DNA of 64,000 nucleotides from Heliomicrobium modesticaldum Ice1 (GCF_000019165.1 NC_010337.2:2216001-2280000); one strand, 5' to 3'; numbered from the stretch's first letter, positions 47,420 to 57,120 are shown. The notes: generated by a model not told the origin, from the letters alone. Program-made: numbers and translations.

Positions 47420-48834
47420 CCGGCAAGGCAGCAAGACAAGGTGGCGCGGGGGCGCGCAAGAAAAACCAACAGGGAAAGGCGGCTGGCACATTGGAAGATC
47501 TCAAGATCTACATCCTTGACACCAACGTGCTTCTGCAGGACCCCGAAGCGATTTTCGGGTTTCACGATAACGACGTGGTGATTCCGGCGGCTGTTATCGA
47601 AGAGTTGGATGGAAAAAAGAGATTTCAGGACGAGATCGGGCGCAGCGCCCGCCTGGCTTCCCGGTTGATTGACGGGATGAGAGACAAAGGTTTTCTCCAT
47701 GTGGGGGTTCCACTTCCCGATGGCGGCCTCTTGCGGGTGGAACTCAACCATCGCGATCTGTCCGGTTTTCCTGAGGCTTTTCAGCCAGCCACCAATGACA
47801 ACCGCATCCTCTCTGTGGCCTTCAATTTGAAAAAAGAAGAGGCACTTCGGGGCGGCAAGGGGAGACCGGTGATCATTGTCTCCAACGACGCCATTGTGCG
47901 CATCAAGGCCGATGTGTTGGGCATTGAAGCCCAGGAATACAAACGGGATCGAGTGGCCTACGACCGCGACCTCTTTATGGGTTTTCGCGAATTGACCGTC
48001 CCGGCCTGGCTGATCGACCGGCTTTACAGGGGACAGTCGATCGCCCCCAAGGAAGAGCCCTTGCTGGCCGGCATTCCTTGGTGTCCCCACGAGTTCGCCA
48101 TCTTGCGCGATGCCTTGGGTTCGAGTCGTTCCGCCATCGTCCAGGTCGGCGGTGATTGTCGGGAGATGACGCTGGTGCCGCCGTCCACCCCGTCGGTCTG
48201 GGGCGTGACCCCCCGCAATGCGCAGCAGAAGATGGCCTTGCGCCTGCTGCTGGACGACAACATCCCCCTTGTCACCATCTGCGGCAAAGCGGGCACCGGC
48301 AAGACCCTGCTGGCGCTGGCCTCTGCCCTCCATAAAACGATGGACGAGGAACGCTATAAAAAGATCCTCGTCTCTAAGCCGGTCGTGCCGATGGGGCGGG
48401 ATATGGGTGCACTCCCCGGCGAGATCGACGACAAGCTGCGTCCGTGGATGCAACCGATTTACGATAATCTGGAATTCCTGCTCGGTTCCAAGAGCGATAT
48501 GATGAAAGATATCTTGGAGGAGTACGGAACCATCCAAGTGGAAGCCCTGTCTTATATCCGGGGACGCAGCATCCCCAAGCAGTTCATCATCATCGACGAG
48601 GCCCAGAACCTCTCCAAACACGAGATCAAGACCATCGTCTCCCGCGTGGGGGAGAACAGCAAAATTGTCATCATGGGCGATCCGCAGCAGATCGACGCGC
48701 CTTATCTCGATGAAACGAACAACGGTCTCGTCTATCTGGTGGAAAAATTCAAGCACCAGGAGGCGGCCGGCCATGTGGTGCTCACCAAGGGCGAACGGTC
48801 GCGGCTGGCCCAACTGGCGGCGGACCTCTTGTAG
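47416..48834 (+). CDS. PIN domain-PhoH family ATPase
   Basis: This 472-residue protein fuses an N-terminal PIN nuclease domain (YILDTNVLLQDPEAIF with D35, VIEELDGKKR) to a PhoH-type P-loop ATPase (Walker A GKAGTGKT at 290-297; IIIDEAQNLSKHE as Walker B). Homologues (PhoH2) have reported RNA helicase/RNase activity. The GTG start immediately follows an in-frame TAA, so no longer N-terminus exists. It lies downstream of IS copy 2. Confidence 0.88.
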   Translation: MTGKAARQGGAGARKKNQQGKAAGTLEDLKIYILDTNVLLQDPEAIFGFHDNDVVIPAAVIEELDGKKRFQDEIGRSARLASRLIDGMRDKGFLHVGVPLPDGGLLRVELNHRDLSGFPEAFQPATNDNRILSVAFNLKKEEALRGGKGRPVIIVSNDAIVRIKADVLGIEAQEYKRDRVAYDRDLFMGFRELTVPAWLIDRLYRGQSIAPKEEPLLAGIPWCPHEFAILRDALGSSRSAIVQVGGDCREMTLVPPSTPSVWGVTPRNAQQKMALRLLLDDNIPLVTICGKAGTGKTLLALASALHKTMDEERYKKILVSKPVVPMGRDMGALPGEIDDKLRPWMQPIYDNLEFLLGSKSDMMKDILEEYGTIQVEALSYIRGRSIPKQFIIIDEAQNLSKHEIKTIVSRVGENSKIVIMGDPQQIDAPYLDETNNGLVYLVEKFKHQEAAGHVVLTKGERSRLAQLAADLL

Positions 48835-48899
48835 CCGGGCAACCAGAGGCATCCCTGCCTTGAGCGAAGAGAAACAACATGGTAAAATCAAAAAAGAGG

Positions 48900-48926
48900 G
48901 GTGGCCCTGGGGGGCCACCTGTTTTA
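48900..48926 (+). terminator. Terminator-like hairpin after phoH
   Basis: GGTGGCC / GGCCACC with a 6-base loop is followed by TGTTTTA. The T-run is short, so termination may be partial. Confidence 0.55.
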
Positions 48927-48978
48927 TGCGACAATGGATTTTCTACGGTTGCGGAGAACATTGGAGAAACAGGAAGAC

Positions 48979-50127
48979 ATGAAGACAGATGCATCGCGTG
49001 AACAAACAGATGTGCTGATCCTGTCCGTCGAGGCCGGCACAGGCCATGGCCGGGCGGCGCAGGCCGTCGCCAAGGCGCTGGCCTGTCGCGGCATGACCGC
49101 CCGGATCGAAGATGCCTTCGCTTTCGGTCCTCACTGGGTCTTTGCCTCCGTTATCGGCACCTACCTCCGTGTGCTCCAACTGGCGCCGTCCCTTTACCGC
49201 TTTCTCTATTATTCGGCAGCCCGGCCCAAGGCTGGTTTTTTGGGGCAACAACTGATGACAGCCTACCTGGAGGCATTTATCGGCGAGGGAATGGCTGACT
49301 TGATCCGCCGGAGCCAGCCGAAGGCGATCCTTTGTACCCATCCCTTTCCGATGGGGGTGCTCTGCCGCTTCCAGGAAAAAGGGTGGTTGAAGCAGCCCTT
49401 GGCCGGCGTAGTCACCGATTTCTGCATCCATCCCTTCTGGGCTTTTCCAGGCGTCCACCGCTACTACGTGGCCGGAGAGGCGCTCCTGGACGAACTGGCT
49501 TCCTACGGATTGGATCGGGAGCGGGGACAGGTGACCGGCATCCCCATCGATCAGTCCTTCCAGCAGGCCGCCCGTTTGTCCCGCAGCGAGGCAGAGGCGC
49601 AGTTGGGCCTTTCACCGTCAAGGCGACGGCTGCTCGTCATGGGAGGCGGGCTCGGCCTCGGTCCCGTTGAAGACTGGGTCCGCGGGCTGCTCAAGGCGTC
49701 CCTGGCTGACATGCAGATCGTCGTTATCGCCGGTCGCAACGAAGACCTGGAGAGGCGCCTTCGGACGATCATCGCGCCGCCGGAACGGCTCGTCGTCCTG
49801 GGTTTCACCGACCGGGTGCCGGCGCTGATGGCCTGCAGCGACCTGTTCATCACCAAACCGGGCGGTCTGTCCTCGTCGGAGGCGCTCGCCATGGGCCTGC
49901 CGCAAATCCTCTTCCCGCCCCTGCCCGGCCATGAGGAGGTCAACCAGCGCTTCCTTATCCGTCACCACAGCGCCTGGGAGGTCAAAGAGGAGGAGCTCAT
50001 CGCCCAAGTCGAGGCGATCCTTGCCGACGAGAGGGAATTGGAGAAGCGCCGCGAGGCGGCTCGTCGGTTGGGCAACGTCTTTGCCGCCGACGCGGTGGCT
50101 GCCGATGTGGCGAAGCTGATCGGCTGA
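48979..50127 (+). CDS. MGDG-synthase/UgtP-like glycosyltransferase
   Basis: This protein (about 382 residues) resembles processive diacylglycerol glucosyltransferases and MGDG synthases. The N-terminal domain starts VLILSVEAGTGHGRAAQAVA. The C-terminal GT28-type domain has VMGGGLGLGPVEDW and the sugar-nucleotide region FITKPGGLSSSEALAMGLPQ. It likely glycosylates a membrane lipid at the cytoplasmic face; the sugar is unknown. I use ATG at 48979 with AGGAAG close upstream; TTG at 48961 or ATG at 48934 are alternatives. Confidence 0.82.
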   Translation: MKTDASREQTDVLILSVEAGTGHGRAAQAVAKALACRGMTARIEDAFAFGPHWVFASVIGTYLRVLQLAPSLYRFLYYSAARPKAGFLGQQLMTAYLEAFIGEGMADLIRRSQPKAILCTHPFPMGVLCRFQEKGWLKQPLAGVVTDFCIHPFWAFPGVHRYYVAGEALLDELASYGLDRERGQVTGIPIDQSFQQAARLSRSEAEAQLGLSPSRRRLLVMGGGLGLGPVEDWVRGLLKASLADMQIVVIAGRNEDLERRLRTIIAPPERLVVLGFTDRVPALMACSDLFITKPGGLSSSEALAMGLPQILFPPLPGHEEVNQRFLIRHHSAWEVKEEELIAQVEAILADERELEKRREAARRLGNVFAADAVAADVAKLIG

Positions 50128-50254
50128 ACCGTGAATGAAATTGCGGAGATAGGCGGCAGCGCCCTGCTGAACAGGCCGCCGTGGAGCGGATCACATAGCG
50201 ACAACAAGGTTTTTTCGTAAGACACGACTGTATTTCGGTATTGGGGGTACTCGA

Positions 50255-53200
50255 GTGGCCACAATGCCTGACACCCTTTCGCCCGGCTCATCCGGTCCAG
50301 TGGGGACGGGCGCAGGCGCAATCGGTTTTCAGGGGAACAATCCGGCGCCGACGCATGCGCCCTTTTCCGTCTGCCGCGTCACCGTACAGCGGCAAAAGGC
50401 CGCCTGGACCATCGTCGCGCGAGCCTGCCAACCTTGGAACGATGACGAGCTTCGGGCTTTTCGCGACAAGATCCACGCAGCCGTTCCGGGGCTTCGGGAA
50501 CTGTCCGTACATATCGAATGTCCCTTGGAGGAGCCGCAGCAACTGGTCGACGCCTACTGGGAGTGCTTGGTCCGCGCTGCCGTGCCCGAAAGCCGCCCCG
50601 GCGTGCGCAAAGCCTTGATAAAAGCGCAACCCCGCCTGCGCAACGATGGCCTCGTCCTCACTGTCGACCCGGCCCAGGCCAACTGGTTGCGCAGCCGCCG
50701 CGTCGACCGCGACCTGGCCGAGACGGCCGATCGCCTTTTCGGTGTCCGCCTTCCCGTCATATTGGAAGAGGCGGAACCGCAGATGAACGACGAATACCTG
50801 CTCGCCCAGGAAGAGGAGGAAAAACGCCTCCTGGCAGAGCAGCTCAGGGCTGCCGCCGAGGTCAACGGAAAGGGCGGGACCAGCGGCGGAGGGAGCGAAG
50901 CAGGAGACAAAGGCTCCGCCCCTGCCGGCGAGATCTACGGCAAAACCATCGGCGACAGGACATTCATGCCGATCCGGGACATCCAGGACGAGGAGAAGAG
51001 CGTCGTCATCGAAGGCCGCGTTTTCGGACTAGAGACACGGGATCTGAAATCGGGTCGCCGCCTTGTCACCTTCCACATGACCGACGAAACTGATTCGATC
51101 ACCGTCAAGGTCTTCGAGGGCGAAAAAGAAAACATCACCGACGACGGCCGCCTCAAAAACGGCGCCTGGGTGAAGGTGCGCGGCTCGGTGCAATTCGATA
51201 AGTGGCAGCAGGAGCTGACCGTGCTGGCCCGCGACATCAACAGCCACAAGGCCGTCATCCGGCCCGACAATGCCGCCGAGAAGCGCGTCGAGCTCCATGC
51301 CCACACAAAGATGAGTTCTATGGACGGCCTCGTCTCCGCCAAAGACCTGGTCGCGCGGGCCGCCTACTGGGGCCACCCGGCCATCGCCATCACCGACCAC
51401 GGCGTTGTCCAAGCCTTCCCGGAAGCCTTCGAGGCGAGCCGCAAACTCAAGATCAAGGTCATCTACGGCGTCGAGGGCTACCTTGTCGAGGAGATGCCAG
51501 CGCCGAACGGCGAGAAGCTCAAATCATGGCACATCATCATCCTCGTCAAAAACATGACAGGCTTGAAAAACCTCTACAAGTTGATCACCAAGTCCCACCT
51601 GGAGTACTTTGAACGGCGTCCCCGCATCCCCAGAAAGATCCTGGAAGAACACCGCGAGGGCCTGATCCTGGGCAGCGCCTGCGAGGCCGGCGAATTGTTT
51701 TCGGCGATGCGCAAAGGTGCCAGCGATGACGACCTGAAGCGGATCGCCGCTTTTTACGACTATGTAGAGATCCAGCCCATCGGCAACAACCTTTTTTTAT
51801 ACAAAAAAGGGGAGGTTCCCTCCGAAGAGGCCCTTCGCGATCTTAACCGCCGGGCTCTGCGCATCGCCGACGAGGTGGGAAAGCCTATCGTGGCCACTGG
51901 CGACGTGCACTTTCTGGAACCGCGTGACGAGTGCTACCGCCGTATCCTGATGGCCGGCAAGGGCTTTGCCGACGCCGACGACCAGGCGCCCCTTTACCTG
52001 CGCACGACCGATGAGATGTTGGCCGAATTCCACTACCTCGGCGAGGCCGACGCCAAGCGCTGCGTCATCGACAACCCGCGTCTCATCGCCGACATGGTCG
52101 AGGAGATCAAACCGATCCCCGACGAGTTTTTCCCGCCCATCATCGATGGCGCCGAGGACCAGATCCGGGAGATGACAGAAGGGATGGCGGCGGAGCTTTA
52201 CGGCGACCCATTGCCCGAGGTGGTCCGCAAGCGCGTCGACAAGGAACTGCACTCGATCATCTCCAACGGTTTCTCCGTTCTCTATCTCATCGCCCACAAG
52301 CTGGTGAAAAAATCGAATGACGACGGCTACCTTGTCGGCTCTCGGGGTTCTGTCGGATCGTCCCTGGTGGCCACTTTCACTGGCATCACCGAGGTCAACC
52401 CTCTGCCGCCCCATTACCGTTGCGGCCACTGCAAGCACTCTGAATTCATCATGGACGGCTCCATCGGTTGCGGCGCTGACCTGCCCGACAAAAACTGCCC
52501 CCGCTGCGGCCAACTGCTGATCAAAGACGGCCACGACATCCCCTTCGAGACCTTCTTGGGCTTCGAAGGCGACAAGGTGCCTGATATCGATTTGAATTTC
52601 TCCGGCGAGTACCAGCCGCGAGCGCACAAGTTCACGGAAGAGCTCTTCGGCAAGGATTACGTTTTCCGGGCCGGCACCATCGCCACCATCGCTGAGCGGA
52701 CCGCCTATGGCTTCGTCAAAAACTACTTGGACGAAAAGAAGATCCCCGTCCGCAGCGCCGAACTGAGCCGGCTTGTCAGCGGCTGTACCGGCGTCAAACG
52801 TACCACAGGCCAGCACCCCGGCGGTCTGATGGTCGTGCCCCGTTACGGCGACATCCATGACTTTACCCCTCTTCAGCGCCCCGCCGACGACACCAAGTCG
52901 GAGACGATCACGACGCACTTCGACTACCACTCTATTTCGAGCCGCCTCGTCAAATTGGACATCCTCGGCCACGATGACCCGACGGTGATCAAGATGCTCG
53001 AAGACCTGACGGGTGTCAACGCCAAAGGAATCCCGCTGGATGACGCCAAAACCATGTCCCTCTTTTGCAGCACCGAGGCCCTTGGCGTCACGCCCGAGCA
53101 GATCCGCTCCAACACCGGCACCTACGGCATCCCCGAGTTCGGCACCAAGTTCGTCCGCCAGATGCTGGAGGATACGAAGCCGAAGACCTTCTCCGACTTA

Positions 53201-54001
53201 GTCCGCATCTCCGGCTTCTCCCACGGCACCGACGTGTGGCTCAACAACGCCCAGGACCTGATCAAGAGCGGCATCTGCAAGACCGGAGAGGCCATCTCTA
53301 CGCGGGATGACATCATGATCTACCTCATGTACCGGGGTCTGCCGCCGAAAAAAGCCTTCTCAATCATGGAGGGCGTCCGAAAGGGCAAGGGCGTCAAAGC
53401 CGACGACGAGCAACTGATGCGGGAAAACAAGGTGCCTGAGTGGTACATCGAGTCCTGCAAAAAGATCAAATATATGTTCCCCAAAGCCCACGCCGTCGCC
53501 TATGTGACGATGGCCTTCCGCATCGCCTGGTTCAAGGTCTACTATCCGGAAGCCTTCTACGCCTCCTTCTTCACCGTCCGGGCCGATGAATTTGACGCCG
53601 ACCTGATCTGTCAGGGCTCGGCCCATGTGCGCAGGACTATTGAGGAGATTGAGCGCAAGGGCAACGAGGCCACCGCCAAGGAAAAGAACCTGCAGACCAT
53701 CCTCGAACTCGCCCTGGAGATGTACGAGCGAGGCATCCACTTGCAACGGGTGAACCTGGACCGCTCTCACGCCACCAAGTTTATCATTGAACCGGAAGGC
53801 CTCCTGCCGCCTATCGGCAGTCTTCCTGGCGTCGGCGCCACTGCCGCCCAGAACATCATGGCCGCCCGGGAGGAGGGGCCCTTTTCATCGATCGAGGATT
53901 TGCGGGTGCGGAGCCGGGTGAGCAAGACGGTGATCGAGGCATTGCAGAAGCATGGGACTTTGGACGGGATGTGTGAGACAGATCAGTTATGTTTGTTCTG
54001 A
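50255..54001 (+). CDS. polC: DNA polymerase III PolC-type, lacking the exonuclease domain
   Basis: PolC is the main replicative polymerase of low-GC Gram-positives. In the 1,248-residue product I see an N-terminal domain (1-220), an OB fold (about 240-320, VVIEGRVFGLETRDLKSGRR), the PHP domain starting ELHAHTKMSSMDG (near 346), the palm with PDIDLNFSGEYQP (near 775), a zinc ribbon (CGHCKHSEF ... CPRCGQ) and helix-hairpin-helix parts near the end, closing CETDQLCLF. The DnaQ-like exonuclease that normally interrupts the PHP domain is missing: VIYGVEGYLVEEM runs after ~20 residues into KSWHIIILVKNMTGLKNLYK. Bacillus PolC is 1,437 residues, so the shortfall matches one exonuclease domain. The start is GTG. 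Confidence 0.95.
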   Translation: MATMPDTLSPGSSGPVGTGAGAIGFQGNNPAPTHAPFSVCRVTVQRQKAAWTIVARACQPWNDDELRAFRDKIHAAVPGLRELSVHIECPLEEPQQLVDAYWECLVRAAVPESRPGVRKALIKAQPRLRNDGLVLTVDPAQANWLRSRRVDRDLAETADRLFGVRLPVILEEAEPQMNDEYLLAQEEEEKRLLAEQLRAAAEVNGKGGTSGGGSEAGDKGSAPAGEIYGKTIGDRTFMPIRDIQDEEKSVVIEGRVFGLETRDLKSGRRLVTFHMTDETDSITVKVFEGEKENITDDGRLKNGAWVKVRGSVQFDKWQQELTVLARDINSHKAVIRPDNAAEKRVELHAHTKMSSMDGLVSAKDLVARAAYWGHPAIAITDHGVVQAFPEAFEASRKLKIKVIYGVEGYLVEEMPAPNGEKLKSWHIIILVKNMTGLKNLYKLITKSHLEYFERRPRIPRKILEEHREGLILGSACEAGELFSAMRKGASDDDLKRIAAFYDYVEIQPIGNNLFLYKKGEVPSEEALRDLNRRALRIADEVGKPIVATGDVHFLEPRDECYRRILMAGKGFADADDQAPLYLRTTDEMLAEFHYLGEADAKRCVIDNPRLIADMVEEIKPIPDEFFPPIIDGAEDQIREMTEGMAAELYGDPLPEVVRKRVDKELHSIISNGFSVLYLIAHKLVKKSNDDGYLVGSRGSVGSSLVATFTGITEVNPLPPHYRCGHCKHSEFIMDGSIGCGADLPDKNCPRCGQLLIKDGHDIPFETFLGFEGDKVPDIDLNFSGEYQPRAHKFTEELFGKDYVFRAGTIATIAERTAYGFVKNYLDEKKIPVRSAELSRLVSGCTGVKRTTGQHPGGLMVVPRYGDIHDFTPLQRPADDTKSETITTHFDYHSISSRLVKLDILGHDDPTVIKMLEDLTGVNAKGIPLDDAKTMSLFCSTEALGVTPEQIRSNTGTYGIPEFGTKFVRQMLEDTKPKTFSDLVRISGFSHGTDVWLNNAQDLIKSGICKTGEAISTRDDIMIYLMYRGLPPKKAFSIMEGVRKGKGVKADDEQLMRENKVPEWYIESCKKIKYMFPKAHAVAYVTMAFRIAWFKVYYPEAFYASFFTVRADEFDADLICQGSAHVRRTIEEIERKGNEATAKEKNLQTILELALEMYERGIHLQRVNLDRSHATKFIIEPEGLLPPIGSLPGVGATAAQNIMAAREEGPFSSIEDLRVRSRVSKTVIEALQKHGTLDGMCETDQLCLF

Positions 54002-54063
54002 TGTTCCATAGGCAATTTGATCAAGAGTCCTTGTGCCGGCCTTTAGTTAGATAGTTGATAATG

Positions 54064-54106
54064 AAAGAGGGAATGGTCTGCCGAACCGGGTCATTCCCTC
54101 TTTTTC
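54064..54106 (+). terminator. Terminator after polC
   Basis: AAAGAGGGAATG (54064-54075) pairs with CATTCCCTCTTT (54092-54103), a 12-bp stem, followed by a T-run. Strong intrinsic terminator. Confidence 0.9.
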
Positions 54107-54291
54107 ATTTCAAAATCCTCTGTGCTGTCGACGACCTTCGTGATTCCACTGCCGAACAGGGAGGAGCCTTTGACGAATGCTGATTCCTCTTTCTTGAACC
54201 GAATAAGAGAGAGCCCGCTTGAACTCTTCGAGTAATTTAGAAAGGCATAGGGAATACTCCCATAATGAGTTCGTCTTTTGGAGGCTCCCCC

Positions 54292-54801
54292 ATGTCAATT
54301 GAAGGGATAATCGAAGCCGCAGCCTGGCTAGTCATGACGATCGCCTTGTTTTTGCTCGTGCCGAAGGAAAAAATCAGAGACGCCATGGTTGTTTTTTTCT
54401 TCAAACAGGTGCTTACTTGGTTTTTCGGCATCCTCGTCGTGCAGTGGAACCTGATCGCCTATCCTGTACGCTTATTCGCTAATGCCATAAAAACCAGCTT
54501 TACCTTTGAATTCTACATCTACCCCGGCCTCTGCGTGTTGTTCAACCTATACTATCCGGAACAGGGCAGCTTCATCAGAAAAGCAATTCATTACTTCGTC
54601 TTTACCACAGGTATTACGATATTCGAGGCATTCCTGCAAAAGTATACAAAGCTCATCGAGTACATTCATTGGGGCTGGCCTTGGACTTGGATCACCTTAT
54701 TTCTGACCTTTCTGGCTTCCCGTTACTTCTACCGGTGGTTTCGAGGTGATTTCACCAGCAAGGCTGTGCCCGTTGCGGAGGATCCTAGACCCCGGAGGTG
54801 A
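54292..54801 (+). CDS. CBO0543-like multi-pass membrane protein
   Basis: This protein (about 169 residues) has four to five hydrophobic helices and the pattern of the CBO0543 family of clostridial/bacillar membrane proteins, e.g. FFFKQVLTWFFGILVVQWNL and the C-terminal HWGWPWTWITLFLTFLASRY. The function is unknown. I use ATG at 54292, which has GGAGG upstream; an in-frame ATG at 54265 lacks one. Confidence 0.65.
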   Translation: MSIEGIIEAAAWLVMTIALFLLVPKEKIRDAMVVFFFKQVLTWFFGILVVQWNLIAYPVRLFANAIKTSFTFEFYIYPGLCVLFNLYYPEQGSFIRKAIHYFVFTTGITIFEAFLQKYTKLIEYIHWGWPWTWITLFLTFLASRYFYRWFRGDFTSKAVPVAEDPRPRR

Positions 54802-54860
54802 ACAAGATGGCGGTGAAGCATTAATTTAAGATTGACTAGATTAATTTTTTCTCATTCCTT

Positions 54861-54890
54861 TTGACTTCCTTTTCGAAAAAAAGATATCCT
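54861..54890 (+). promoter_or_regulatory. Candidate promoter upstream of the DUF155-like gene
   Basis: TTGACT (54861-54866) and TATCCT (54885-54890) with 18 bases between them lie in an AT-rich stretch 63 bases before the next start codon. Plausible sigma-A promoter. Confidence 0.5.
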
Positions 54891-54952
54891 GACAATAGGG
54901 CAGAATGTGTCCGCCCATACTTGGGCGATCGAAAGCGGGGAATCGTCAACCC

Positions 54953-56020
54953 ATGCAAGACTCTATCTGGCTCTACCGCATCTATGAAGTGGCCAAAGAG
55001 TTCGATCTTGGCCTGGTGCAAGCCTTGTTCATGAAGGAGAAACCGACGAGCCGCATGCGCCTGTCCAGGGTGCGGCCGAAGTCGATCATCATCGAGAACC
55101 CGCCGGTATCGATGGAACTGGGGACCTGGGAGATCCCTATTGAAGGGCGTCTTTATAAAGGACAGGTGGTGGCACGCGTCTATGACCTGGGCGTCGTCAG
55201 CCTGATCCTGCAGATCATCCTTCCCGAGGACCTCACCTATGAACAACTCTTGGACTTGTCGGTGGCTCTCTACAACCTTGACGACTTGGAGGCGCTCTTT
55301 CACCAGTGGCGTGATTCTGTAACGAGCACATTGGCCGGCGCCATGGAGCCGCTCCACGAAGGGAAGGTGGAGGAGGATTTCACCCTCTTTTTCTTTCGCC
55401 GCTGGCGGGAGAACTGGGATCCGGTGCCGGTGCTGCTGGCCGAGCGGGAGACGGTCAGCGCCCAGATGCGTCAGGAGACGATGAAGAACTCCTTCGCCTA
55501 CGGCCGGAAGGATCATGCCATCCTCACCTGGGATTCGGCTCTCGTCTATGACGCCGAGGGGAGCACCGACATCCCCGACCTGATCGAATTTGCCTTGACC
55601 CAACTGGTGGAACTGCGCTATTACGACGAGCTCCTGTCCGGCGAGATGAACCAGATGTACGATGATATCGACCGCGCCGACCGAGACAACTGGTATTCAC
55701 GCCTGCGCCAGTACCGCAAGATCATGAAATCCTATATGGAACTGGTCATCGACATCAACGAAGTGACCGAGAAGATCCAGAACGCCATCAAGGTGACCGA
55801 AGATATCTTTTACGCCCGTGTCTACGCGGCGGCCACCGGCATCCTGCGCACATCGGTTTGGATGGACAGTATCAAGCACAAGCTCTCGGTCATCGCCAAC
55901 AACTATTCCCTTCTCAATGACGAGGTTGTCAATCACCGGTCGATGCTCTTGGAATTAGCCATCATCGGGTTGATCGTTTTCGAGGTGCTCATGAGCTTGA
56001 GCGAAAAGATCTTTAAATAA
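54953..56020 (+). CDS. RMD1/DUF155-like membrane-anchored protein
   Basis: This protein (about 355 residues) ends with a helical region and one C-terminal transmembrane helix (LLELAIIGLIVFEVLMSL). The order - an N-terminal mixed domain with ARVYDLGVVSLIL, a segment DIPDLIEFALTQLVELRYYD, then two long helices - recalls the RMD1/DUF155 family, whose eukaryotic member RMND1 supports mitochondrial translation. Its bacterial role is unknown. I use the ATG at 54953 (MQDSIWLYRIYEV); an ATG at 54905 is possible. Assignment is by overall pattern and tentative. Confidence 0.5.
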   Translation: MQDSIWLYRIYEVAKEFDLGLVQALFMKEKPTSRMRLSRVRPKSIIIENPPVSMELGTWEIPIEGRLYKGQVVARVYDLGVVSLILQIILPEDLTYEQLLDLSVALYNLDDLEALFHQWRDSVTSTLAGAMEPLHEGKVEEDFTLFFFRRWRENWDPVPVLLAERETVSAQMRQETMKNSFAYGRKDHAILTWDSALVYDAEGSTDIPDLIEFALTQLVELRYYDELLSGEMNQMYDDIDRADRDNWYSRLRQYRKIMKSYMELVIDINEVTEKIQNAIKVTEDIFYARVYAAATGILRTSVWMDSIKHKLSVIANNYSLLNDEVVNHRSMLLELAIIGLIVFEVLMSLSEKIFK

Positions 56021-56124
56021 CGAATCGTCTTTTTTGCAACAAAAAGTGTTAAAATACGACATGGGGTTTCGAATGAGAAGATGGAATTGCGAAAAAAAGA
56101 CTGTTGGAGCGATGGATTGGGCAA

Positions 56125-57120
56125 ATGAAAGTAATGATTAGGCTACATAACGTAGAGAAAGCATTTGATGGCAATCAGGTACTCTCGCCTATTTCACTGG
56201 AGATCCATGAGGGAGAGTTTTTCACTCTCCTCGGCCCCAGCGGTTGCGGGAAGACGACCTTGCTCCGGATCATTGCCGGCCTGGAAACGCCGACAGGGGG
56301 TGAGGTTTTTTTGGACGGACAGCCGATGGCCCACTTGCCGCCTTACCGGCGCGATGTGAACATGATCTTCCAGCACTATGCCCTGTTCCCGCACATGACG
56401 GTGGAGGAGAACATCCGCTTTGGCCTGAAGATGAAGCAGGTGCCTCAAGCGGAGCAGGATCGGCGGATCGACGAAGTGATCCATCTGACCCAGCTGGGGG
56501 AGTTCCGGCGGCGCAAGCCGAAACAACTGTCCGGCGGCCAGCAGCAGCGGGTGGCAATTGCCCGGGCCATCGTCAACAACCCCAAGGTGCTCCTGCTGGA
56601 CGAGCCCCTCGGCGCCCTCGACTACCAACTGCGTAAAAACTTGCAGTTGGAACTGAAAAATCTGCAGAAAAGACTTGGTCTCACCTTCGTCTATGTGACC
56701 CACGATCAGGAAGAGGCCATCACCATGTCAGACCGGATCCTGATCATGAACCGGGGCAAGATCGAGCAACTGGGGACAGTCCATGAGGTCTACCATGCTC
56801 CGGAAAGTCTCTTTGCAGCTAAGTTCATCGGCGAGAACAATATCTTCCGGCAGGGGGAAGTCGATTACGCGGTCCGACCTGAAAAGATCAACCATTATGA
56901 TATCAGCGCTGGTGAGAGCGGGCCGGATCCGGTGCGCCTGCGTCGGGGTGTGATCGAGGAGGTCGTCTTTCACGGCACCATGGACAAGGTCTTTGTCCGC
57001 CTTGATGACGGCGCGCTGGTCCTGACCTACCAGTACTTTGACGACCTGCGGAAATGGAAGGTGGGGGAGCGGGTCGGCATCGCCTGGGCGCCTCAGGATG
57101 AGGTGAGGTTGCGCCGATGA
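56125..57120 (+). CDS. potA: Spermidine/putrescine ABC transporter ATP-binding protein PotA
   Basis: PotA is the ATPase of the polyamine importer. It shows Walker [11 protein letters not shown]-loop, signature [14 protein letters not shown], Walker [12 protein letters not shown] and the C-terminal TOBE domain. The product is about 331 residues. I use ATG at 56125; a TTG at 56104 and an ATG at 56134 are in frame. It overlaps potB (ATGA) and begins the potABCD operon. Confidence 0.93.
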   Translation: MKVMIRLHNVEKAFDGNQVLSPISLEIHEGEFFTLLGPSGCGKTTLLRIIAGLETPTGGEVFLDGQPMAHLPPYRRDVNMIFQHYALFPHMTVEENIRFGLKMKQVPQAEQDRRIDEVIHLTQLGEFRRRKPKQLSGGQQQRVAIARAIVNNPKVLLLDEPLGALDYQLRKNLQLELKNLQKRLGLTFVYVTHDQEEAITMSDRILIMNRGKIEQLGTVHEVYHAPESLFAAKFIGENNIFRQGEVDYAVRPEKINHYDISAGESGPDPVRLRRGVIEEVVFHGTMDKVFVRLDDGALVLTYQYFDDLRKWKVGERVGIAWAPQDEVRLRR

